Source: Parelaphostrongylus tenuis (Eukaryota; Nematoda; Chromadorea; Rhabditida; Metastrongylidae). Taken from it: DNA of 64,000 bases. The stretch spans positions 1 through 64,000 of the forward strand of contig JAHQIW010005194.1 of the NCBI GenBank assembly GCA_019055375.1, read 5' to 3'. Both the position numbers and the translations under genes were made by a program. The notes under the pieces were generated by a model. The model worked only from the letters and a program-made list of their open reading frames with translations. It did not search any database and was not told the DNA's origin. Positions 23,370 to 36,959 of this stretch are shown one piece after another; position 1 is the stretch's first letter; each line of letters opens with the position of its first letter.

Positions 23370-26300
23370 GACCCCAAATTTTACCTGAAACATATGCTTT
23401 CAATATGGAAAGTGCAGATGTAAACGATATAGTCGAAACTATAGTTACGTGAATTGAAGAAAAAACACTTCACCACGCCTCCACTATGGATAAATGTCTA
23501 ATCAAAGCCAAAAAAATAACGATAATGCATAGCGATTATTCTAAAAGAGGCAAACCAGATGCTAGCTTAGATCTTTCTGAAACTGAATCCGACCACGAAA
23601 ACTCATAGTGACATGAAAATGATATATTATGTGAGCCTGATAATTTTGATGACACGACTGCACGAATCTCATGGTATGATCTTTTGAGACGCATGTATCG
23701 AACATGTTCGATCACAAGAACAGCTGAAAGGCACAAAAGTGGATTTTTCACTCATCGTTTTGATACCCTCTAAACCCTTTGCCCCAAGATGATTTGTAAA
23801 CTTTTCGCCATCATGTGTTCCAGAATTCGGCAACCACTACGCCAAAAACTACATACAGTACTCGTTTTTTGATAGCCGATACTGTCTTCACTTTTATTTC
23901 AACACATAATTTTCGTATAGTAATGATTGTTGAGATTCAAAATGTCTGAAGAAAAAAGTTGAAACATAGCATTTTCAGAAGACAGCTTTTTTGAGGATAG
24001 CATAGGCTCACATTCACGCACCTGACTATGACTGTGAAAGATATTCGAAATGGGTTAAAATTTAACCCATAAGTTCTACAGAACTACCTAAAGTGACGGA
24101 GTGTACTTCGTTGTTGAGATATGAAGAGCACTGAAGAGCACGTAGGATAGAACAGTAACCGTTCTGGTGACTGATATCTTACAGCCACAAACGACAACAA
24201 CGTGTAAGAAACCACATTTTCCATTTAAAGAACTCATTGGCATCGACGTCTAATATTATGTGGTGTTCGCATGGTACGACACCTAATTTTCCGCCTCTCA
24301 AGGATTTGGGTTATGGCGCATTTAGGTCACTCTGACTAAAGCGCACCTCAACAAATGACCACGCCCTTGTTGCTGTACTGTTCACTTTATTGTGTTTATT
24401 GTTCTTCATTTGAAGTGGTACGGGAAAGATTCGTGATCCATTAAGCTTGCTTTATGTAAATCATCGGGCAACATTTTGTCAAATAAGCAAAGCACACTTT
24501 GGTCGGTACTTCTTTTAGTGTTTTATATAGACTCAAATTTCTTATAATGAAGAATGAAGGGAGAATCTTTGGGGTTAAACAAATCTTGAGGGCTATGCCA
24601 TACATTCGACTTCATTAAGCATTGTTAGAAGGGACTGAATAACCAATTTGTCGACCCTTAAGGAACGAAGGATTACTGAAGCCAAAGTGTGTGGCGTCAG
24701 ATGACCAGGAGTGTCTACACGCGCTCCACAAGCGCTATGAATATTTATAGTTCTTGGGAATCAAAGAATACACAACTAGTTACAGACTAGATTATATAAG
24801 CTTAGATCATTTTCAAGGAGACTAATCAAGATTCATATGGATCTACCAAAAGCAGACAGAATGGGCTCTCCTTGTGTTGCTCGCTGACAGATAAACGAAT
24901 TAAATGATGAGGAGGAAGGTGATACACTTGATACACTAATGTCTTTTATGATAAAATATGTGGGGGAATGATCAGACAATGACCGCTGAATTTCAAATGA
25001 CAATCAACATAGAGCGGACAACTCATTCGCGATTGGATGTATACAGTCATTTTATTTTTACATATTGCTCATAGAGGATATTTCAAACCATACTGTCAAC
25101 GAGACAAACACTGTAGACAAAAGAGTGGTTGAAGCCGACAACTGTTCAAAAGATGGAAAGGTTCATTATTCTGCATCTCGTAGGTGTCCTTCAAGATTAG
25201 CGTAATGTCCAATGATAGAGGGAGACTGAGGTGTAAACACATGAGTACATGTATCGATTCAAAGCCAGCCCAAAACTATTTGCCCAAGCTTCCTCAAATG
25301 GACACAGTGCAAGTGCCTAAACGCATAATGAACCGCATCGCGTAAAGTACAATCGATGAAAAATAGACGTTTTGTGAGTCGTTACAAGAAAAAATGTAAA
25401 TGTTATGACGTCAAATCTGCTGAAATATGCCAAGTAGGTGAGCACTGGGTGCACTCTGTATAGAAATCACTTCCGTTAAGTCAAAAAATGTGAAGTAATG
25501 TTTGAAGGCTTCAGATATAAATGAGTGATAGTCGAAAGTCGGTGTAGTTTTTTTAGTGAAAAATTTAGATTGTGAACGATGTGAATTGTTGAGACCACAA
25601 CGTACATATCAGTGAAGGCTTATAAAAATAAAATTGAGATTACACAATTTTCGAATGACGTCACTTTGTGAAAGCAGATTGATGAATGTTCACTACGTTC
25701 AGCACCAGTTCCTCTACGTACTACAAACAGGCCTGTGATTTCAGCGAGTTACCATCCTACCGTACCTATAAAATGTCATAAGGTCCCTAACTTTAGTGTG
25801 CAAGCATAGTAGATTTTAAAGTGTCGGTGACGAGTATCAAATTGGGATAGGTGGACAAAATTATTTGTGAAGTCTTCTCGGATTATTATTAAATCTAAAA
25901 TAGAGTTCATCTCAGCCAACTGCTTGTTGGATAAGGTACCGAATGACCACAGCTCGATGCGAAAAAATAAATGGACGAGAAGAAAATGAGCAGAAAACTA
26001 GAACATAAATGACTTAAGTTCACTATTGATTGAGAAAGACTTTTGATAGCTGATATTATGAGAGCTGCCGAGTCATTATCCATTTCCATGATAAATTACT
26101 CCCTCGAAAATTGAGGGTGATGAAGTTAGCCACCACTTATTGAACGCAAAATGAAAGCAATCGTATGGACAAGGATCCTAAACTAGCCACTTCTCAGCAA
26201 GATAACGCGACATGAATACAAAGGATAAAAATCTGAAAGAAGACCACTCAATTACACACTATAGACGCAGATTAAGCAAGAGAATAAGGTGGAGCTCAAG

Positions 26301-29100
26301 GCAAATTCCAGTAGTAAGATGTAGCTTGTGACTACTATTTTTTTTAGTTAAGTATAACAGATGGTGTCATTTTCTACATAGCAAGTGGTTACCATTCAAT
26401 AGTTCACCGCATCACCATGGCAACACAAGGGTCACGAACAGCGACATGCAACAATATCGTCATACGACTTTTTAGTCTCTTTATGTGAGGAATAATTCGA
26501 AAATTTCCGTCCGAACACCCATAAAAAGAAACGATTTTGGACCGAAAATCGCTATCGACCAAGAGAAAATCATTTGCAAGTAAACAATTCATTCTCTTAT
26601 CCACAAAAATGAACTATTACATTTTTGAGGACATGGGAACGCTATAGCACAATAATCATGGTTGTCCAGGAAAAGAAAAACTTGATAAATCAGCAATTTG
26701 CATCTTTACAATGCAAATATTCACATTTCATGGAAACGTTAAGGCCAGTACCTAGCAATCGTTATTTGGATGATTTTGATATGAATAAAAATGAATAGGT
26801 TGCAAAAAATTTTTCCACAATTGACGAGAAGTATAGCAAGTCAACAGTTCTGACCATGATAAATTGATTCTGTATGTGCATTCAAAATTTTCTGGAAATC
26901 AGAAAAACATTACAATTACTATATCTAGATCGTCCAATGTAACGTAAGCGATGAAAACAGAAGCTTCACAGATGTTGCCCAGAGTGTGTAAATACACGCG
27001 TAATGGAGATTACTTCAAGTTGTATATGAGCTTACGAGTAATTATCACTGCCTTTCCACTCATCCAGAGTTCACAATTTTCTTTGGAAAATTTGCACTTG
27101 CTTACTTGGGTTCAGGATAGATGTGCAGTTGATCGGGCTCTACCAGCTCTGACAGCTAAATAATTACAGCCGATTCGAGGCTTTCCGGGGGTCTGATGTG
27201 TGAGCTTATTTGCGCAGAGCGTGCTCCTCCCACGTTTTTCCCAGACGCACAGTTGCACTCTTTCAATGAATCAATTTGCAGTCTATGATTCACATACATG
27301 AGAGCATATCTGCATAAGCATAAGTGTATTATGAGTATGAAAAGCTGTAAGGCTATGCCGCAAAGCAAGACTAATCCATGGATGTGACTGCGATAGAATG
27401 AGAAGATGTCAAAATCACAAGGCAAGCTCGCTAAATTCCTTGCACAACTTAGACAGCTTCATTAGTAGCTGACAACACTGCATGATTGGACGGTGGAGAT
27501 CTCATTTCTCACTGAATAGATAGAATGGTGTAAATGCTTTGAAAAACATGAGAGGCGTATTAAAGAATACAGAGCACGGGCAGGATAAGAAGTTCGGAAT
27601 ATCTTCGAAGATACGGAGAAAAATAGCTGCATAATGAAAAATGAGATGCAGCTTCCAAAATGTGAGACGTTGTGGTAAATATGACATCCATTCGAGCGAG
27701 GGTTTAAGCAAGTCGGAAAATTCTGAAGTTGTCTTATGGCTCGGTCAGGCTAAATGATTCGTCAGCACAAATGTGCTGATATAAATCTACGCCATGACAC
27801 ATCCCAGCAACTTCGCCCGCGGTTATCTCCTCATGATTTACTGCAGAGATAAGGGTGCCGAACCAAAAATACGTCTTTGGCGTCTATCCAACAAACAAGA
27901 ATTCTGGTTCAATAAAGAATGATTTTACCGGTGCACTTACCAGTTTCTATGCGATGACTGGCACGAGGTAATAATGATTATTGAAGGCGTCTCTAGATTC
28001 GTTCGATTGGACTGAATAATTTCATGAACTCTTGGCAACTATCCGCACAAATTTAGGGATTCCTCCTTTTCCAAAGCTTAATGCTTTGCATAAAGTATAG
28101 CTGTATATAAAATGTAACCCGAATATGAAAATCTTTCAAAGAGTGGAAAATTTTACAAGAATGACAGAAGCCACTTGGAAATTGTAAAGAATGGAGATAA
28201 CGACCAGCCTTTTCTTGACTTGTTGTGAATGTAAACCATCAACAATTCCTTGTGATTATGTAAAATTAACATATTGCCACCCTGTATATTGCATTCAATG
28301 CATACATAGCTGTTAATCTGTCTTCACTTTTTTTTCTCAAAGCAAACAATTTTTAGCAAACATTTTTTTTTATTTATTTACATTTCCAAAGCAACTACCG
28401 AGCGACTAAGACTTTTCCTTGAAAGGAGCGATTCCTAATGTGACAGTGACTTCCGCAACTAGTCAATCGACCGACTACAGACCATGCAAAAAGCCAAGTT
28501 GTTGACAAATTATAAAAACACTTCGACAGTTAGTACAACTGAACTGTGCGCTCTACATCACAGTTCGTTCGTTTTCTAGAGCGCAACAATCGTCCACGAG
28601 TACAACTGACACTTAGATGATACGTATAAGCATTTGCCGTCGAGCTGGGTACTATGGAGGGTTGACACTAACGACGATCACTTTGATTCATCTCATATAG
28701 ACGCTTCAAAAAGCTTTACATAGGCACTATGCTAAATTACAAAAATGGAGATAGCTGGTGAAATACCGTACTAAAAAGCCTATTCCAGTGTTGTTATGGC
28801 ACAATACATGTCAAAGGCTGTCCACCTATGAAAGCATGATGTTATCAATTACCTATAAAGCTCAAGTGTCATTTCTTGTTCTAAATGCTTCTGAACTGTA
28901 GAGGGGCATAATAAGTGAGCCGAAGGCATCTTATAAGGTTCTCCTTCAAAATTTCTACATTTAAACCCAATTAATCTCGATTTTACGATTACAGACTCCT
29001 CTTTTAATCCGTTTTCCATCCCACTAGGGATTGTCTCCGCAATAACCACCATATTCTCTCAGTCTCTATAAATTATTACCCTTTTTTTAGTTCTCAAAAT
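23370..29100. other. Intergenic DNA upstream of OGDH
   Basis: No gene, tRNA or repeat was recognised with confidence. Small features are a palindrome GGGTTAAAATTTAACCC near 24053 and scattered AT-rich stretches. Short reading frames such as 26951-27163 and 28849-29052 show no family motif, codon pattern or splice context that I could support. Confidence 0.4.
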
Positions 29101-31020
29101 ACTCTCAGTGTCTCAAAATGACACCTCGAAAGAAAGTTGAACTAAAGCTTGAAAACGACAGTTTATAAACGTGCACCCTTGCGCGCAATGTACACATTGT
29201 CTCACTTGCGTCACTCTAAAGGGGAATGGTCATTTACGTCACTGCGGAGGTGGGAGGTTTTAGCAAAAATGTCAACTCGTGTGAAGTTTTGTGCAATATT
29301 ATTGCTGCATAAAAACGAACTAAAGAATAATGGAAATGGATACGGGGAAGTTCACGTCCATAAGAGAATTGTAGGTCGTACGCCATGCATGTATACTTGC
29401 AAGTCTTCTGGGTCAAGGTTGTACATATAAGGTAGTGAGATGATAAGTTACAAAAGCGAAGTTTTGAATCCAACGTTTAAACAACAGCAAATGAGCAAGA
29501 AAATACAGAGCAAGGATCGTTTTCACAAATATTATGCATGGATTGACACTATTATTCTTCAGTTCTATAATTCACAATTGTGAAGACCTAGGTTTTTTTT
29601 ATAAATAATCACAAAGTTTGATATCGATCATATCACCATATCAGAATGATAACTGTATAAGTTTTCTCACACTGTGATAACCCATAGTTCGGAAAATGCC
29701 CCCTGATGTCGTAAGATACGATAGGACTGACAAACTTCCTCAAGAACCAGTTTTTGCAAAAAAATAAATGACGTATGTGCTAAAATTTCCTAGTGTGACT
29801 GGTGACGCATTGATAATCGTTCGATGAACTATCAAATGAAAGCAAAGATCGTGACAATAAAGGCTTCGAAAAGCAACGTAAGTCATCAGAAGCAGAATAC
29901 ACTGCATACAAATCATACCGTCCACTTCGGGCCGCAACGTCGGATTGCTGCCTACACTTAGCGTCCATTATGTATCAATTAGAGTTACCATTACGCTTCA
30001 GGCTTCATCAACAAAGCAAATATATGTCATATCTTTCGTTTCACATCAAAACACGTGTATCGCGCTCTATAAGTCAGCCCTCTTTGATAGACCCCTAACA
30101 TGCGTGGCTCAAAAAATAACTACCAGGCATAAAGAAAATGAATGTTCGAATGATAATGCCGAAGTTGAAGGAAAATTAGTTTCAGGATATAACTACGCTT
30201 TGTACTAGCTGGTAATGATATATCGACCTCTGCAGGATAGATTGACAAAGAATGGCAAATCACTATCAACGGATTACTGGTTAATTAGCGAACGCTTCTT
30301 ATTCTACAAAAGGATATCGCCGAGTGAGTTTCTTCATCTCAGGGGAGCTTCACCAAAAAAAGTTCGATTTCAATGAAAGGTAGGCAAAGATCCACAAGAG
30401 GGTGCGACCGCGTACAGTCAACCCGAAGGATATGAAGATGACGAAGACGTCGAAACGTTGGCCCAACGAGTCCTTCTTAACGACCTCGCGCTAAAGGCTT
30501 GATCGGTAAAGAAAATATGATTGAGGGTTCCACTGATCCGTGTCTCCAACTTACACTTCGTACATAGTAAAATATCCAACCTCAATGTCATTCCTTTATT
30601 TTCGAGCTGGACCCGTATTGGCGGACCAATTTTTTTGGAAAGTGTGATTGGCATCTCGGCTATATGAATGCCGTCTACATGACCACATGACGTTATCGAT
30701 AATCCAGAGATTAGTGATCGATGCCAGCTGTGATCTGTGTGTAAACTACGACACATCATATCAAATATTGAATAATACGAGAAAAGAGAATTCTGGATGT
30801 ATCCGCTCCAAATGCAGATGGTGAAAGCCTAAATGCCCCGGGCAACGACGTAACTGATAAGCACTTTGAACCTAATTTTTCATGATGTTGAAAGAGAATG
30901 TGCCAATATGTACTTACTACACCAAACCCTCCGACAGTTCGTCGATGACAACTTCGATATATAATATCAAGAAAAAGTGGCAACGGCGGTTTCGATGGAG
31001 TAGTAGTAGCATCCACACGC
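29101..31020. other. Intergenic DNA with hammerhead-repeat fragments
   Basis: No gene recognised. Two fragments relate to the ribozyme repeats of 44-45 kb. At 30048-30150, AAACACGTGTATCG followed by CATGCGTGGCTCAAAAAAT matches the 3' half of the 44.7-kb element. At 30431-30460 a motif ATGAAGA-GACG-AAGA-CGUC-GAAAC resembles the Penelope-type hammerhead with C3 mutated to A and stem I lost. Confidence 0.45.
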
Positions 31021-31029
31021 GTCATGAGT

Positions 31030-31312
31030 GCGATGCGTGTATGGCATAGTAATTAGAAGTGTACAGCAATGCACAAGTGGTCACTGGCTGGATCCCGCAT
31101 CTCAGACTCTTTAAAATTCCCATTCCTCCGCAGTCGGCGATTTGCTGTCCGACCTGTCTGAGAGGATAGCAGCACTGACTTGATCAAACATTGTGGCACT
31201 GGGAGTCATTGTAAGGGTCAGCTATGTATCAAAATCAGTTCGAACGATGTTGATGAAGTCGAATGCATGGCGTAATCCCTTAGAGATTGATGAACGCCAA
31301 GAACTTTATCGT
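31030..31312 (+). repeat. SINE-like element, family 1
   Basis: Head GTATGGCATAGTAATTAGAAG (degenerate box A), then GATAGCAGCACTGACTTGAT, GGGAGTCATTGTAAGGGTCA, ATGGCGTAATCCCTTAGAGA and the tail TTGATGAACGCCAAGAACTT. Body and tail match the copies at 33.2, 38.3 and 58.7 kb. Confidence 0.75.
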
Positions 31313-31344
31313 TTTATTTTTAACTAACCCCTTAATCACCGGCG

Positions 31345-31530
31345 TTAATAGGCAGGCGAAGTCGCGCCGTTGCTTGCGTGAAGTTAGGCGAGCGGCATCT
31401 GCATGCCTGGGCATGCTTGTCCGGCCGTCTGCCTGACTTCCCACGAGACGCGACGCCGCCATTACAGTAGCCGAGTGAGGTTTGATGTCGCGCAGTGAGT
31501 ATCAAAAAGGCCCGCATGGTGTCCAATGTG
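31345..31530. repeat. GC-rich dispersed repeat (family D), copy 2
   Basis: Second copy of the 12.7-kb repeat. It carries GCATGCCTGGGCATGC, a near-palindromic word, and ACGCGACGCCGCCATTACAG. It directly follows the family 1 SINE tail. Confidence 0.7.
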
Positions 31531-31841
31531 TTAAAAACGGCGGAAACTTCAAACGGTAATCAAAAGCTCACCGGTCAACAAAGCAACTGCGATCAAACTA
31601 AGCAACTCTAATTAAAATAATTTGATAATAGATGATTATCCCACCGTTATAATGATTGAATCAATAGCGAAGGAGATAATTTCAGCGAAAGAGGTGGAAA
31701 TCGTGGAAAAACTGCAGCGACCAAAGATCACATGATTACAACAAAATTGTCTTACCAGAGGGAGTGTTGGATGCTCATGTAAATCACTAGAAGAATTCAT
31801 AAAAAACATTTGGCTAATTCATAAAAAAGTCATTAAAGGAT

Positions 31842-32122
31842 GAAGCTCTTGGCTTTGCTCGATCCCTGAAGGCTGCCTCATTCATTTGTCCTGAATTTTT
31901 ATTATCCTTTGAGGCGATTGAACGCATATCTGGCCTTTACAATGACTCGCAGTGGCCCACCGATGCATTGGATCGATGTCCTTTATTTTCTCAGATAAGT
32001 CTGGTACGAATTTACTGACGCCAGAGGGATCGATGGTTCGGTGAGCCATGAGCGCGAGATCGAACTATCGACCTTATGTGTTATGCAGAGAACCCCTAAT
32101 CCATTGCGCCACATGCGCTCAA
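31842..32122 (-). repeat. SINE-like element, family 1
   Basis: Reverse orientation. The head on the minus strand reads GAGCGCATGTGGCGCAATGG then TTAGGGGTTC (box A), with GGTCGATAGTTCGATCTCGC (box B) and a tail ending CAAAGCCAAGAGCTTCATCC. Confidence 0.75.
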
Positions 32123-32346
32123 GAAAAAGAGCCATTAGAAAATGATAATGCCAAAGTTGAAGGAAAATCGGGTCTTCGGAGCAAAAAAAAACATAAAAAC
32201 CAACGATAATAGGATCAAAAAGAGCATCACCAATCGATTATATATGAAGCGTCAACCGATTGAAAATATTCCATCAACTCCGTGTTATTGGTTTAATTCA
32301 GCAAAAAATGTATGCCCGGTGCTGTAGAGTGATATGCAAAACTTTT

Positions 32347-32420
32347 GCGTCATGCGGGACTCGAACCCACATTTCACTCTATCCGGAAGCGCATGCTCTA
32401 ACTCGTTGCACTACGGACGC
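32347..32420 (-). tRNA. tRNA-like sequence, probably pseudogene or SINE head
   Basis: The 74-nt minus-strand segment has an acceptor-like pair GCGTC/GACGC, a D-arm-like GTTAGAGCA and a well-formed T arm (GTGGG-TTCGAGT-CCCGC). The first acceptor stem is only 5 bp and the anticodon arm is poor, so I could not assign an anticodon. The tail TTTGCATATCACTCTACAGC is shared with the relic at 19.8 kb, which favours a mobile tRNA-derived repeat over a working tRNA. Confidence 0.45.
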
Positions 32421-33210
32421 CTGATTTTATTTGAAAAATATAATTAAAAATAACTTCTTCTCAATCAGTAGAATAATCATTTGCTAACGTAAACATATAA
32501 AGGTTATATTTAGCTTTAAAACACAGTAAATATAGCAATTAAATAGGATTAGAGCACAAATGAACACGAAAAGCGGACAAAAATGATTGTCACGGCTAGG
32601 GATCGAACTCGGAACGGTTAGAACCGCTTCGACCGAGTTCGTCACGGATGAAGCCGGCATGGATCAATACTCCGGGCACGGGGCGTTAGCAAGACGGACA
32701 ACGGCTATCGATTCACGACACTCTCGAATCGACGCTGGTGGGAAACTCTTCGAGATGCAAGAAGCCGGTGAACGTTGAGATAGCGTAGTCCGCATATTTG
32801 AGCATTTTTCTCACTGATAAACTACTGATAAGATGCCTTCGCGATCAATTTGACGAGGAACTTTGCCGTTAGAACACGTCGAACAACCGGAAAAAAATCA
32901 AAACAAAAATAAAAACTCTACAGCGAATTATTGACTGAAGAAAAATGGTAGATCAACGAGGGAATGAACTCCTCAGAATAGCTGATTGCACAATTTTTGC
33001 GACGAACAAGGTGTGGTCGCAATTGCACAATCATTGGTGACGTCATAAGGGAACGACCAAAGGTCACAGCTGTTGCTGACTTCTTCAGTCGCAGTCTTCG
33101 TTGATCTCAGTGTTGATCTTCAAGGTTTTCCGGCTTTGATGAGCAGAGACGATGAAATGATGTGTTCTAGGAGGTCCTTTTCGATCAGTAGATCACTGTC
33201 CACAACCACA

Positions 33211-33508
33211 GCGCATGTGGCGCAGTGGTTAGAGGTGTCCGGCGTCGCACACAGGGTCAATGGTTCGATGTCGCGCTCATGGCTCACCAAGTCACCATCC
33301 CTCCGGGGTTGCTAAATTGGTAGTGGACGGGTCTCAGACCTGTCTGAGAGAATACGCAGCACTGATTCGATACAGCGCGAGGCCACCGCGAGTCATTTTA
33401 AAGGCCAGATAAGCATTCCGTCGCCGCAAACGAAGTTAAAAACCGAGGACGAACATATGGCGCATCCCTCATTGGTATTGATCAACGCCGAGCGCTTCAT
33501 CCTTTTTA
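33211..33508 (+). repeat. SINE-like element, family 1 (good copy)
   Basis: Head GCGCATGTGGCGCAGTGGTT (box A) and GGTTCGATGTCGCGCTCA (box B), 30-60 bp apart as in a tRNA. The body includes GAGAATACGCAGCACTGATT, GCGAGTCATTTTAAAGGCCA and TGGCGCATCCCTCATTGG, and the tail is GATCAACGCCGAGCGCTTCA then T-rich. About 298 bp. It has no coding capacity and would depend on a LINE partner for movement. Confidence 0.85.
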
Positions 33509-34849
33509 GCTTTGTAACGTCTCAGCGATTTCGCCTTCATCATAATTGGGAGGAGTCAGGATCGAATCAATCGATAGTCGATCCTGGAAATTTCTATTCG
33601 ATTACATCGATCTATTTCCGACTGAAGGAGCGCTGCCACTGATGATCTTATCGCGTAGCTTGTTAAAGGACACAGAATCTTTGAAGTGATCCAAGACATC
33701 ACTCAAGTGAGAAATGAAAGAGAAAGAAAAGACGAGAGAAAGAAAAGACGACCGACTCGTAGAGAAGGAGTTGCTCATAGAAAAGGAATGGAGTGAATGA
33801 TATGAAGTGATCAAGTAACCGAAGCATTTTTCCGTACAAATGCCTCGGATCATCCGATCGATTTGAGATGAAACACGACTGTTCGGATAGAAAAAAAGAA
33901 AAAAGAGACGAGCAATCGAACAAACACAAACAGGGAGACCCGGGCGGGGTTGGACGGAGAAGAACGAAAGAGCAAATCAACGTCATCGAACAAACAACAC
34001 AGCACGAGGTGCGTCTTGTATTACACTAAGAACTCCATCATGTTTCGCACTTCCTTTCCCCGTCAGACGGCTGCCTCCCCTAAGATAGAAGTTCTCCTCA
34101 TACGTTTCCCTGATACTCTATTTCCAGGTGCCTCTCGTAGCAGGCTTTTCGAAAACGCTGATTTGAAAAGCGAATGGTAATCGGAGCAGTTGTGCAAACA
34201 ACTGTTGCGAAGGGAAGCCCTGTAGTAAGAGCAACTAAATAGTTCAGAAAAATCCCCAGGACCGGCTATTGATCAACTTCGGCATTGAGCTAATAATTCC
34301 TTACTTCTTGGATCAGTGTATACGAGGTTGATAACTTGTATCACCTGTATCACCTGTCGTCCCGATGATCGTCGAGTGAGTCGAGCAGAAACAAGTAACC
34401 TTTCCATTTTTCCTTATCGATGTTGAGATGAAGTGATGCCACACAGGTTATTAATACTGGGTTGAGGAAAAGTTCCTTAACACCCACGAACAATCTACAT
34501 TTTATGTTTATTTCACTTAAATCGGATATTGTAAATTTGTGAGAATATCTCAGGAGTACTCCCAAAAGAAACTCCCACGGCAGCGCTAGTTATAGTGGTT
34601 ATAGTTGCAGCAGTAGATACTAGTGTTTTTGTGCAGTTACAGGTCAAAATCCGTTTAGCGAAAGAAATCCCAAGACTCAAGAATTGACGATTTCGAGAAG
34701 ATTTGGGAGCTTGCAGATCGTTGGTAGAAGATCATGGATAATGATGGTCTTCATTTTTAAGAATAGTTATTGCTCTTTTCAATCGAATTTTTCTAGAAAC
34801 TTTGGATTTTCAGCTGGGTTTAAGGGACCTAATATCCTCAACCTAACAC
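33509..34849. other. Intergenic DNA, no gene recognised
   Basis: A purine-rich patch of AGAAAGA words lies near 33715-33745. A short plus-strand reading frame (33950-34180) shows no family motif. Nothing else supportable. Confidence 0.35.
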
Positions 34850-35130
34850 TTCCATTTTTCTCTATCGCGTGCAAGAGTAGCCCAGTAGGTCCTGCTCGCT
34901 GCAAAGATTCGTTGAGCATCATGTCTTTCTTCTAGGCTTCTCGTGAAGAAAATCAGACCATCGGATCGGCGGTCTTCCTGCAGAGCGCTTGATATCCCTA
35001 GAAATCCAGTCGGTAACGGCTTTCGTCCATCGGATGTCGTTGAAGCGCATCACGTGTCCCGCCCACCTTGTCTTCGATAGCCTAGCGTTATAGAGGTTGT
35101 TAACAGTAAGGTCTATTTCATTCAATAATA
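34850..35130 (-). pseudogene. RTE-type LINE relic, ORF C-terminus
   Basis: The minus strand reads KTRWAGHVMRFNDIRWTKAV, then SRDIKRSAGRPPIRWSDF. After a frameshift it reads FTRSLEERHDAQ and YWATLARDREKWK. These are hallmark blocks of the C-terminal tail of nematode RTE endonuclease/reverse-transcriptase proteins. Only the tail is present, so it is an extreme 5'-truncated, inactive copy. Confidence 0.85.
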
Positions 35131-35139
35131 GTGGTCCAC

Positions 35140-36950
35140 GTTCCGGAGGTTTCGTCTCTTTCAGAACCTGGAAGAGTTAAATTCAAATGCAGTCTACCAA
35201 AGCAAACATTTTCATGACCAAAGCAGATAAAACTTGGTACATAAAGGTCAAATCGCATAAAGAACACCTAATAAATACTCACCGTTTGGTTGATAGGTTT
35301 GAAAGATGTTGAGGACCCATCAAAATTATATATTGAACTGATGCATGAATAAAAATGAATGTGCTGCTGAACAGATACTGGTACGTTTCAGAAGATAATG
35401 TTTCAGAAGACTTTGAAGATGATGAAAAAACGTCTAGGTGATTTATTCGACCTTGATGGAATGAAACGAGTAATTGAAATCATTTTAAACTCTCCGTTGA
35501 TTTTCGACAAATCTCACGTGAACTTCCTTATTCTGACGCCTTCATTTTAAAGAACTGACTCATCGAATTCTTGTCAACGTCAGAAATAGTGACATCACTT
35601 ACGTCTAAACTTATGGACATTCTTTCGTCTCTGCAATTCACCACCTTTTGAAAGATGATAATACTAGTTGAAAAAACTTGAAAGACGAATCAAAGGTCGT
35701 TAAACTTTTGAAGTCTAGATGACTCATGTGCTTCCGTGCAAACTGGCCGATGAGTGCATAAACCGACATATTTTCTCTTCGGCTGTCCACTTTTCCATAA
35801 AAGTTTTTGTGGCGCAATTTTTGCAGTCATTCCATAACTTATTCAGAGCAGGTTCCATAATAAGTGTCATCGAAGAAGAGCTCTAAATTTTACTTGGAAA
35901 TATGCAGAGAACCGCACTCAACTTGAGCGGTTGTTGCTTCTACTTGGTCCTGGATATACCCATAAACTAATCATCTCGACAGGATTAATAAGTGGCAGTA
36001 GACGTGTTTGAGACCTGATCACTTCCTCTGATCCGCATGCAAACACTCAGCACCATTAACCCACGATTCTAGCGAAAATCAACTCGGCAGACATTCAACG
36101 ACATTCAGGAGGAGAACAAAATTCTTAAACAGCAGTCGAACTCATGTGCAAAAGTTCGGAGTTCTTCGTGGATGATGAATGCAAGGGCAAGAATTGAATG
36201 CGCCATATGCTGGGATCTGCAAAGTCTACTACATGTGATGTCTGGCCGTGTAAAGTATACTTTATATGACTTATTGATACTGACTAATTACCACAAACAT
36301 TGCAGCTAGAGAACATGGACGAGTTTTTCTTTGTATACGAGATATGCGCATGTTCTCAAAGCATGAGACGATACAAGAAAATGTAAGTAACTCGTAATAG
36401 ATGGTAATACAATTCGCCTTCACTTCTCACGGATGACGCTTAAAGAAGGTTATAAGTTGGTTAACGTCGAGAGTACATGGTGGTCCCTATCGCAGATGCG
36501 AGATTAAATGTGAAATAAACGCTAACTGCTGTTTCTCTGAAACGCGATTGAGATCAGGAGGATGAACTCTTTGCTTCTGCTGCGCCTATTCTGATGTATA
36601 ACTTCTTATCTTTGCGTAGACAACTTCACGTGCATGTGTGGAAGTGCTTTTGCTGATATAGAATGTATTCTGGCCAAAATTCTGTGATTAAATGGCTGGG
36701 AAAAGTATGGAAGGTGATTAGGAGTTGCTTTCTGTGAATAAATAATTTTTAATCCACTCCGGAAAAGACTGGCAAGCTATCCATCAATCCAGCCACCATG
36801 TTAGGGCTCAGTAAGCCTAAGAAGGCATCAAAATATGAGCAAAACGAGTATTGAAATTGATTCAGTAATGAATGCCACATCTATAGGGTAAAATAAGACA
36901 CACTGCAATATCACAAGAGTATTTTGTCACAAATTTAGAAATTTACATTT
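35140..36950. other. Intergenic DNA, no gene recognised
   Basis: No motif or splice-consistent reading frame recognised on either strand. Confidence 0.35.
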
Positions 36951-36959
36951 TACCCAGTC

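Noticed and set aside
32580..32770. tRNA-like text GGGATCGAACTCGGAACGGT
   Set aside because: A box-B-like word without a matching box A, acceptor stem or clear family relatives.
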